Positions 36,993 through 46,547 of a stretch of 64,000 nt of DNA are shown here, piece by piece. Each line of letters opens with the position of its first letter. The first letter of the stretch is position 1. Under the pieces are notes generated by a model that saw only the letters and a program-made list of their open reading frames with translations, was not told the DNA's origin and did no database searches. The DNA is from Azadirachta indica (taxonomy: Eukaryota > Streptophyta > Magnoliopsida > Sapindales > Meliaceae). Where the stretch lies: assembly GCA_022749755.1 (NCBI GenBank), contig CM040446.1, forward strand, positions 5,200,966-5,264,965. The letters run 5' to 3'. The position numbers and the translations under genes were made by a program.

Positions 36993-37720
36993 GGCCAAAT
37001 ATGATAATTAATGTTTTGTAACTGTTGCATTTAATCCTCTTTTTGATCGCTTCCAGATTTTAATGGCAGTTACAGAGCGAAATTAATACAAAGAAACAAT
37101 TTAACCTGATTATGATTTTACTTTCAATTAATACATTTGCATATATTAATTTATAAATATTACTTTAAACATTTATGAACTACTAAAGCATTTGGGTTGC
37201 TAGTATTGGAGAAATTAAGAATTAAAGAGTTTGCCTTTCAATTCGTAGATACAAAATTAAGAAAACATTCAGGTATAAATGCCTTTGATTATATATTAAT
37301 GAAAAAGAAAACAATGATGGAACCAACACAATATATATGTTCTAGTAATCAATTAATGTATATAGCTGAGTACTGAAACGGACAAATCTATCAACTAAAT
37401 ATATCAACCATATATTCCATTCAACAAAAATGTAATTTCAACTTAATTTCTTTTCAGGACAGGACATGATGTGATCTGTTTGTAATATTACACATAGACC
37501 ATATAAAAATATAACGGAAGACTTGATTCTAACTTAGTTTAGTTGTTAAATTTCTCTTTATCATAGTCGTGATTTTTTTGAAAGTCAGTCCCAGAACAAG
37601 TTAACCTGATTACTCCGTATGTATAACCGGCAGATGCAATAGCATAATTCGGACAATAATTACATTGAAGATTAAATTCTAACAGTTACGACTTACAATA
37701 CATGATCATCAAAGATGCCC

Positions 37721-37726
37721 TATAGA
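37721..37726 (+). promoter_or_regulatory. TATA-like element of B6
   Basis: TATAGA in the context ATGCCCTATAGAACC, 117 nt before the ATG at 37838, aligned with the B2 TATA box. Confidence 0.45.
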
Positions 37727-37837
37727 ACCACACCATGTACCACCAAATTTACAACACAGTAAATTCACCAACAAAACCAAGAGCTACATAACTTAATTTG
37801 CTGTTTACGACCAAAGTTTATTGTCAACCAAATTGAG

Positions 37838-38218
37838 ATGTCTCAAGCTAGTTTGATTGCGTTGATCGTTGCATGTTCAATATTCGTGATGGTTTCTCCA
37901 GGTTTAACAGCAGCGGGAACTGAACAAGCTGAATCATCTTTGCCACCATTGCTCGGACATCGTGATCCTGCCGTTGAGAAGTGTTTGTCAACTCTCAAAA
38001 GTGTCCATGGTTGCGTAGAAGAGGTCATAACGTCATTCTTGTGCCATCGAGTCCAATTGATTGGCAGCAATTGTTGCAAGGCCTTCAATGAGGCTGATAA
38101 CAATTGTTGGCCTAAGGTTTTTCCTTTCAATCCTTACTTCCCTCCATTGCTGAAGGATCATTGCACCCAAATCTTGAAGAATACGGCACCGTCACCATCA
38201 CCATCCTCGAAAAACTAA
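37838..38218 (+). CDS. Prolamin-like small secreted Cys-rich protein B6
   Basis: A single-exon gene for 126 residues. Signal peptide MSQASLIALIVACSIFVMVS..., likely cleaved near residue 26. Canonical cysteines are C49, C59, C79, C80, C90 and C109 with the A/B spacing, plus an extra C69 (SFLCHRV, where all relatives have SFLSHRV), so the mature protein has seven cysteines. Motifs: VHGCVEEV, NCCKAFNEAD, CWPKVFPFNPYFPPLLKDHC. A Ser-Pro tail ends at SSKN. It is closely related to B2 (same position in unit 1). Together with B5 it forms the intact divergent pair 3; each of the two has one unpaired extra cysteine at a different position. No lesion. Confidence 0.9.
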   Translation: MSQASLIALIVACSIFVMVSPGLTAAGTEQAESSLPPLLGHRDPAVEKCLSTLKSVHGCVEEVITSFLCHRVQLIGSNCCKAFNEADNNCWPKVFPFNPYFPPLLKDHCTQILKNTAPSPSPSSKN

Positions 38219-38830
38219 AGCAATAAACCCTTAAGTTACAACTGCAATTGGTCATCTTTTTACAGTAGTCATATTTTATAAGTACTAAAATGAAAAATAA
38301 GATTTGTTACTACGTAGTCTAGGTTTTCTTTTGTTGAAAGAAAAAGTTTATTATTAGCTTATTTTGATGTTAGGAGTTGGATTTATGTTGGGTATTGGAA
38401 ATGCAGATGAATAATTGAGTGATTGGGTTTTGTCTATTTTAATATATTCTTTGTGTTTTTGTCCAACTTTTCTCTAGCTTAATATGCACAATTAAATGAT
38501 ACATTAATAGATATATTTCTAGCTATATATACATATCAATTTCATGCCTTTCTGCGTACGGCTTACTGTGGATCCTTCTAACTGACGTTGCATTTAATCC
38601 TCATTTTGACTTTCTGGATTTAAATGGTAGTAATTAATGAGTCAAGAAGTTAATGACAAGAGCAGTTTAACATGATTTGCTTTCAATACATATCAGACAT
38701 TTTGTCTTAATTGATAAAAAATTAATTTTAGTTTAATTACTTATGAAACAGTCAGTTCACTAATTAATAGATGTAAAATTAAGAAAACATTCGATATGGA
38801 AATGAAAGTAATAAAGGAGCTGATGAAGTC

Positions 38831-41108
38831 ATAATATTTTTTATATTAATTCGGGTAATTTTATCTTTTGGATTTATAGTTTTGAATTTTTGTGTTTTCC
38901 TTGCATTAATCCTGATTGTATAATTGATCATATTTTGGGTTAAGGTATTTCAAGTGGGTTTAACTCACAGTTAACTTTATGTAATTTAGATTCGACTTAA
39001 ACCTGCTTGTACCTTTTATGACACAACTTACGATTTAATTCTTAAAAGGTATTTAGATCTATTGTGCCTTTACCTAGCTAGCTAATTGTATGTATTATAT
39101 CGATATTGTTTCAACTTAAACTCGATATCAGATTCACGGCAATTTTTAAGCATCAGCGAAGGTTTTTCTACTTCGAAGATGAAAGTGAAATATACATACT
39201 ACATACATATATAATGATAAAATGTTTCCACTTCAAAGAAAAAGGGGTTTCAAAAGTGTGGGAACACAGTAAACAAAGAAGTAAACCAGATAAATAGAAA
39301 TGCGAAAAAATGTTCCCCTCAGAAGACAACTTGTCAATGGTAGTGTTGATAGGTTCACTAATATAAATCTATTCCAAATAATCTTTTGTTTTTCCATTCC
39401 ATTAAAATATAATTTTCACTTAAATTTCTTATAAACACGAGACAATGATTTAATTGGCTGTGATATTACATGAACTAAATATATTTGAAGACTAAATGCT
39501 TGCTTTTTCTTTTTTTTTTTTTGGGAACTAAAATTTGAATAAAATTATTAAGATATTTAGAGGCTTTTTTTCTTATATTTGAAACTTACTAAAAAGTTTG
39601 AATGTAATTAACTTAAAATTTTTAACTTAAATAATAATTAAATGTTTGAATAAATTAATATTTTTATTTCTCAATAACACTCTTATTTTATTACTTTATT
39701 TACATATATTAAATTTTAAATCTTATTCAATATTTTTGTACTTTTTTTATCATTTCTCTCTGTTCTTACATACTTAGAACAATATTACAACTAAATTTAT
39801 CATTAATTTTCGTATTATTATTTAAATTGTTAATTATAATTTTTTTTACTCACAATACAAAGTAAAGAAAAGAATTTATATATCATTGAAAAAATAATGT
39901 GTTTATTCATTTAATTTATTAGAAATTATTCTATTTATAAATTATTATGTCAACATAAGTAAATTTTTCATAGAATATAAAAATAAATATATGTAATACT
40001 TAAAAAGGGTATATATGTAAAATATCGGTTTCAAACTTTTTTGTAAAAGTAAACAATTTAACACTTATATCTAGACATTTAAATTAAAAAAAAAAGGCAC
40101 CTAATTCTAACTTAATTTTTTTAATTAATGCTTTAATTGGGAATCTACCCACAGAAAAAATAAATCCCTACATAGTTAGTAACAGTGGAATTTGCAAAAT
40201 ATTTATTTTTCCTTGATTTTAAAAGTTTATAAATAAATTTTGATGAAAGGAAATTCTTTATATAATTTTATAGCCCTAATTTTTCTTGCTTAATACAGTC
40301 TCTACTAGGAGAATGCTTATTAAAAAAAATATTTTTATAATTTAAATCAACTTTTTCTTTTTTCTATTTTTTTTTATGATTATTTTATTTATTTTTATAT
40401 ACTTGAATTAGTTAACACACAATAAAATAAAAATAAGTATTTTAAAAGAAAAAATAAAAAAAATTTATATTTTAAAATATAAGTAATTAAGAGTATTTGA
40501 ATAAATTTATTATTTAAATTAATTGATTAACAATTTCTTAAAAAGTGATATATTTTAAATACTTTTTAAGAGTTTTTCCACGTATCTTGCCTGAAGTTTG
40601 TGGAGATATGAATTTGTAAAAATATTTGGGGAAAAAGCCACAAACTTTCCTTACGGTGTTTGTCTCTTAATTGTTTTGGGTGTAATGTCTAAAATGCCCT
40701 AAAATTTTAATTTGCAAAGTCAAATAATAATAAAATATTGAAACTTGAAACCATAAATGTTTATGCAAATAGGAGGTTTGTTTTTTTGAATACTTGTTTG
40801 ATTTTTTCAAACAAAATAAAGATTTAAACAAAGATTTTGAAAACTACATTTACTTCAACCAATAAACAAAGAGTTTGAAAACTACATTTACTTCAACCAA
40901 TCTTCAATTGGGTTTATTCTATTTTTTGGTTTTATTTGAATTATATTACTTTCTCAACTTTTTAATACACGGTTAGTAAAGAACAAAATAGTACATTTTG
41001 GATCTTCATTGTTGGCAGTATATGCATCTATAAATATGCTTAATTCTGAAACTGGAATTCGCCTCCACTTTTTCCCTTGTTCCATTTTATTTTTTTGTAA
41101 AAAAGGGT
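38831..41108. other. Intergenic DNA
   Basis: AT-rich. No gene recognised; the open frame at 39106-39297 has no supporting features. Confidence 0.5.
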
Positions 41109-42298
41109 ATGGAGAAACAAGCATATTTGGAAAGGTTGAGTACTGATGAAGAACAAGATGGTTTTGATGCTGTTGTTATGGGATTAGGCTACGGAGGTTC
41201 TGTTGCAGCTTTCCGGATGGCAATGGCAGGGATAAAGGTATGTCTACTAGAGAAAGGTCGGCAATGGGGAGCTCATGGTTTTCCAGCTGATTGTTTGAAG
41301 TTCATGTCTGCTGTGAGGATGGAGATGCTTTGTTTCTGGTTATTCTCTCTTCCTCTATGCTTGTTACATGGTTGCTTTTGCAAAACCTATACGTTCATAG
41401 AAAGACAAAGTAAAAATACTTCTAGTCTTTTAGCAGTTGAAACTTGCATATCTGCATGAATAATAGGTCTTCGAACAAGATGATTCTGCAGCAATAATGG
41501 GTTGTGGCTTGGTGGTGGGTCACTAATTAACGCTGGAGTGATGCTGCCAACTCCAGTTCGTGCTAAAAGGAATATTCCATAATGGGCAAGGGAATGGGAA
41601 AGAGATTGGGACAGTTGTGAAGCTTTTGCTGCTGCCACGCTGAGAATATAGTGTTCCTATCAGTTTTCTGCTGCCAAAGTCATGGGAGAAGTAGCCAATG
41701 GGGTGATTGAAGAAAGTTCAGAAGACTTGATGAAGCTGAGCATGAATTTTTATCTTGACGAACCTCCATCCAATCTAATGAAGCCCCGACAAATGCCTAG
41801 CTGCTGAGCTTGTGGAAATTGTCTCGCTGGATGCTCTTATAATGCCAAAAATTCTACCGACAAAAATTATATCCCTTTAGCTATCCAGACATATTTCTTA
41901 TAACGTCACATTTTATTCGATAATTTGCTTTTAAATTTATAGCTCTATTTGCATAGATTGCTCTTAGATCAATAGATTTTAGAAATGCAAACAACACCAA
42001 TGTTGGCAAGGTCCGAATGGCAACTTTGTTGATTCTCAATCTAGAACAATATGGAGTAAATTATAATATGAAATGTGCAAGCATGTCCTCATTTGTAATA
42101 TATCTATCCCTCCTCAAATCTTTTCTTCTTTTATTTTGATGCAGGCTGGATCTATAGTTCAAACAGAATGTCAAGTTCCGTATGTTGCCAAAAGCCCATA
42201 TGGAAGTTTGCAAGGAGAAAACATCAGTAAAAGAAGAAGATGGTTTGCTTATTTAAATGAAGTTGACAAAATAACCTCAGATTTTGTAATCCTATCAG
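41109..42298 (+). pseudogene. GMC/cholesterol-oxidase-like FAD oxidoreductase, truncated pseudogene
   Basis: Three exon-like pieces of a plant GMC-type oxidoreductase. Piece 1 (from ATG 41109) encodes the FAD-binding start with a dinucleotide motif (GLGYGGSVAAFRMAMAG) and runs to MSAVRMEM. Piece 2 (about 41467-41880) carries the GGGSLINAGVMLPTP segment and a CGNCLAGCSYNAK motif, but has in-frame stops (for example TAA before WAREW, and TGA before ACGNC). Piece 3 (42145-42298) has splice-like borders and encodes a segment ending DFVILSG. Everything beyond is absent; proteins of this type are several times longer. The reading frame is broken and most of the protein is missing, so it is dead. 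The family is recognised from motifs only and the exact substrate class is uncertain. Confidence 0.85.
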
Positions 42299-42421
42299 GT
42301 AGTAAGCTGTAACGACAGATGTTAAATATATTATCTGAAATTGTTTTGTCTCCTTAAATCAGTAAAGTTAAATGCCATTTTACCCCAATAAGAACAGTAA
42401 ACTGAGGACCAAACCGTAAGG

Positions 42422-42465
42422 GAGGTTTGTGGTCCTTTCTGTAAATTGGGATTTCCACAAACCTC
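42422..42465. repeat. Perfect 11-bp inverted repeat (hairpin)
   Basis: GAGGTTTGTGG (42422-42432) pairs with CCACAAACCTC (42455-42465), with a 22-nt loop. It lies just after the end of the GMC pseudogene and could mark a small transposon end. Confidence 0.7.
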
Positions 42466-42952
42466 AGGGGAGGTATGTGTAAAAACCCCATATTTTTTAT
42501 CTTTAGTCAAACAATCCGAAATTCCAGAGGAAGAACGTGATGATATCCTCTATATATTTGGACAATCTTATCCTTCCGATTGAATCCCGACCCAACACCC
42601 GAAGTTGGGCTATGGATAAAGAAATCTATAATTATTTATTGTGTGTATTATGCAAGCACTGACGTGCTTTTAGAGTAAAAAGTAATAATTTATTTCTTAA
42701 ATCAACAACTAGACCTGCTTTTCTTCGCTTTCAACGACACAAAATCGAAGTCTGAATTTTTGCCAAAAACCCGTAAGGTTTTTTTTTTTTTGAAAGCCAC
42801 AACTTGCTATGAGTTAGAAAAAGTAACCTATCCAAATTAACCTAAAACATAAAAGACAAACAATCTAATTTTGGTTGTTATCTTCTCCGCGTGCAAATCA
42901 GAGCTAGCTGAGGAGCAGTCTTTCAATTTTGGAAGTGTTTTCTCAAAACAAC

Positions 42953-44495
42953 ATGGCTGAAACTTCATTTCCTGCAAAAACAGAAACAATATCGAAAACT
43001 GTCCAAGAGCTGATCATCAGCGGCCAAGAATTACCACAAAATTATATCTATAAAGGCAGTGATGCTGGAAATCTTGATGATTCTCAGCCGCTTGGCCAAA
43101 TCCCTATAATTGATATTGGCCTCTTGACATCTCCATCATCCACCAGGGAAGAACTTGACAAACTCAGCTCAGCTCTCAGCTTCTGGGGCTGTTTCCAGGT
43201 CTGATTTTGTTGACAGTAAACTTGATTCTTCTAGGTTAAACTCAAACATGTTGATTGTGGTTTACTTATGCTCGGAGGCACAATTTTGGAGTTGCAGGCA
43301 ATCAATCATGGAATGGAACTGGCATTTCTGGACCAAGTACGAGAAGTTACAAAGCAGTTCTTTGCCCTTTCACCAGAAAAGAAACAGAAATACTCCAGAG
43401 AAAGTGGCAGCATTGAAGGGTATGGGAATGACATGATTATTTCAGAGGATCAAACTCTTGATTGGACTGATCGATTGTATCTCAGTATAAGTCCAGAAGA
43501 TCAACGACAACTCAAATTCTGGCCTGAAAACCCTCCATCTTTTAGGTAATTTCATTGTCCTGCCTGGAAATCATACAATTCATAAGTAAAAAATTTATCA
43601 AAATTAGAAAACACAAAAAATGTTCATGAGCATAGACCATTCCCAATCTTTTACTTCAATTAAACAGTTGAATTCCCGGCTCTCTACCTGACTTCCCTGA
43701 ATGTCAATCTTTTCTTACGAAATTGCTAATCCATTTCGCTAACGTTGTTCACTTATTAGCTTTAATAATAATGCTAGAGAAATTTTGAGAAAAGGAATGA
43801 TATTTGAAAAATAAAAGTTAACTTTGTTTGTGGTAAATTTTGCAGGGAAACCTTACATGAATATACCACGAAGTTAGAAGTCATAACTCAAGTGCTGCTC
43901 AAGGCCATGGCGATGTCATTAAATTTGGAAGAAAACTGCTTTCTGGACATGTATGGAGAACAATCGACATTGTTTGCCAGATTCAACTTCTACCCTCCGT
44001 GTCCAAGGCCTGATCTGGTTATTGGCGTAAAGCCACATGCTGATGGATCAGCATTTACAATTCTCTTGCAAGACAAAGAAGTGGAAGGCCTCCAATTCCA
44101 GAAAGAAAATCAATGGTACAGAGTTCCCATCATTCCCAAAGCTCTTGTCATTAACGTTGGCGATCAGGCAGAGGTAATTTGCTCACGTAGATTCTGAATA
44201 ATACCTTGTATTCTTTTTCCCTTAAATCATGACTTAAAAGTTACGACTTGTGACACAGATAATGAGTAATGGAATATTCAAAAGCCCAGTACACAGAGTA
44301 GTGACAAATTCAGAAAAGGAAAGAATTTCTCTGGCAGTGTTCTGTATTCCAAATTCTTATAAAGAGATTGAACCACTGAATGGAGTGGTGAATGAGGCAA
44401 GACCAAGGTTGTACAAGACAGTGAAAGATTATGTTCGCATCTATTTTGAATACTACCAGAGAGGGAGGAGACCCATTGAAGCAGCAATCATTTAG
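42953..44495 (+). CDS. 2-oxoglutarate/Fe(II)-dependent dioxygenase (SRG1-like / DOXC type)
   Basis: Four exons: 42953-43198, 43298-43545, 43846-44173 and 44259-44495. All junctions are GT-AG in consistent phase, giving 352 residues, typical for this family. The N-terminal DIOX_N part includes IPIIDIGLLTS (50-60) and FWGCFQAINHG. The catalytic DSBH core has NFYPPCPRPD (212-221), the iron ligands H229 and D231 (KPHADGS) and H286 (SPVHRVVTN), and the 2-oxoglutarate-binding R296-x-S298 (ERISLAVF). The family is soluble and oxidises specialised metabolites or hormones; closest in style to SRG1-like and S-norcoclaurine synthase 1-like members, but the substrate cannot be told. ATG 42953 is the first in-frame Met (MAETSFPAK). 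No lesion seen. Its neighbour upstream is the dead oxidoreductase, with no evidence of joint function. Confidence 0.93.
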
Positions 44496-44820
44496 TTCAA
44501 CGTCTTACTAGTTATAGTAGCCTATGGGAGTTTATTTGAAAGCCTATGGAGAACAGAGTTGTCTGGATTTTTAGTAAACACTGATGTATTGATGTAGAAT
44601 GGGTTAAGGGTTAATTTTAATTGAACTAGGACTTATTTTCTTATTACAGTCTTATTGAATTATTTGTTTCAACTACTTTGACTGTTGTTGTTCATGTTAG
44701 AATAGAATTTTTATTTTTACATGAGAGTTGTTTCCCTTGTTCTCTTGCATATATGATCACTATAAAAAGGGCCTTAATTTTTGTTATTAGGAAAGACTCG
44801 GAGAATATTGAATGAAGAGT

Positions 44821-45139
44821 ATGATATTTCTTCCTTAATTCTTTTTTCCTCCCCTTTTCTCTAGATTTTCTGCCTTTTCTATGTAATTTTCTCCCCTTTC
44901 TATGATTCTTATTTAGTGCTACATCATGTATTCTTGAACAGAGTTGTAGAACTACTAAGGTTTTCCAGTCAATCACTTATATATTTAAGTTACATTTGAA
45001 TATGTTATACTTCAACTAACTATTTAAATTATATTTGAATATGTTACACTTCTATCTAACTTTAAAAGTACAATTAATTTTTCTCTTAACACTCTTCCCA
45101 ACACCTCAATTTTACACGTACTCTTAATCTTAATAACTA
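44821..45139. repeat. About 319-bp tandem duplication, copy 1
   Basis: Starts ATGATATTTCTT, includes TAGATTTTCTGCCTTTTCT and ATGATTCTTATTTAGTGC, ends AATCTTAATAACTA. Copy 2 follows directly. The pyrimidine-rich TTTTCTCCCCTTTCTATGATTC part resembles 22085-22170 in a PHT4 intron, so it may derive from a dispersed element. Confidence 0.75.
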
Positions 45140-45443
45140 ATGATATTTCTTTTTTAATTCTTCTAATTTTTTCTCCTTTTCCCCTAGATTTTCTGCCTTC
45201 CCCTAGATTTTCTGCCTTTTCTCTATAATTTTCTCCCCTTTCTATGATTCTTATTTAGTGCCATATCATGTATTCTTGAGTAGAGTTGTAGAATGACTAA
45301 TGTTTTCTAATCAATCACTTATCTATTTAAGTTATATTTAAATATGTTATAAGTTCTACTTAACTTTAAATGTACAATTAATTTTTTCCTTAACACTATC
45401 CCCAAGACCTCAATTTTAAACATATCGTTAATCTTAATAACTA
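45140..45443. repeat. About 319-bp tandem duplication, copy 2
   Basis: Aligned along its whole length with 44821-45139. It has an internal extra copy of CCCCTAGATTTTCTGCCTT. Confidence 0.75.
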
Positions 45444-45783
45444 AAAATTTTGTTTTATACTAATGACTAATGACTAGTGACATGGATTCTATTGACTGCA
45501 CTGCTACTTGAGAAGGAAAACTATTTAATATTGTGGGAAACAATATGGGCTAAACACATGGCAGGAAGTAAGCTCACGAAAGTCTTAGCCGGCACCGTAT
45601 GAGTTTACTCGCCTCATAACTACCTCAATAAGATTAAATTAGGGAGCCCCACCTTTGTCTAATAGAATGTTGTCACATCGAGTTAGGCTCCCCATCATAG
45701 CTGACATAGCCAACAAGAATGGGCGCCAAACTGCGTAACCATATATCGTGGTATGCGTGAAGAGTGCTAGAAAGATGGCCTGA

Positions 45784-45888
45784 GTGCTTCAATACGCAAG
45801 AGAATAAGTGTATATGCTCCAATACGCTAAAGAATACGTGTATGTGCTCCAATACGCCAAAAAGTGAGTGAATATACTCTAATTTGCC
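45784..45888. repeat. 30-bp tandem repeat inside the outer LTR
   Basis: About 3.5 units of a 30-bp repeat around GCTCCAATACGC(T/C)AA, at 45784, 45814, 45844 and a half unit at 45874. The nested element's LTRs lack this array, which explains why the outer LTR is longer at this position. Confidence 0.85.
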
Positions 45889-46547
45889 TTGTGTTAAAAA
45901 AGCCCACCTTGCAAGGCCATGATCTGGTCCGAATAGGTGGGATACAAAAAATGGTCCTCATCCTTGAATATGGATAGAGTTATTCTAGTATAGCACTAAA
46001 AGTTTTATGCTTAGTTTCATGTAAAAGAAATGTAAATGGGGGACCACTAGATAAAGGGTAGATAACCTTTAGAAAATGTGGTGGACAGGTAGCCCATAAG
46101 GCTGCCTACAATAGGATTCTAGTAGACTTTCTACAATGCTTAGGTAGGGATCGCGTACTAGCTGGAACCAATGAGAATGTGCCACCTGGTTTGTGAGGGA
46201 CAACATAATCTCCACAGCCAATAAGGAATAGACATGTGATGATAGGATAGGATAAGGTAAGATCCTCTAATCTCAACTCGCCACATTCATATTGGTATGT
46301 TATTATCAAAAGCAAATAAAGAGAGGCACATGAAAAGAACAAAATGAAAGGTTAGGGCAACATGAGGCAACCAATCAAATTCAAGTATTTCCATTATTAT
46401 ATAAGCATATTTTTCTAGGGTTTGGGACATAAAACAAAAAAAAAAAAGCAACATTCTTAGGATTGGAAAACTCATCTTCCTAAGAAGAATTTTCATTCTT
46501 TCTCCATGACTCACACACACATATCATAAAACCCCACCATTAATGAA

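Larger units (their letters stand above)
36300..38830. repeat. B-array unit 3 (both genes intact)
   Basis: The third copy of the head-to-head unit, lacking the leading retroposon-like module of units 1 and 2. Shared left flank with 29215 and 33405 onward (ATCAACCAATAATTAAA, CCAATGACAAGTTATTA), and shared right flank with 31337 onward. Confidence 0.75.

Noticed and set aside
37843..38130. 95-codon minus-strand frame opposite B6
   Set aside because: Antisense shadow of the intact B6 gene; the plus strand carries the conserved signal peptide and cysteine motifs.
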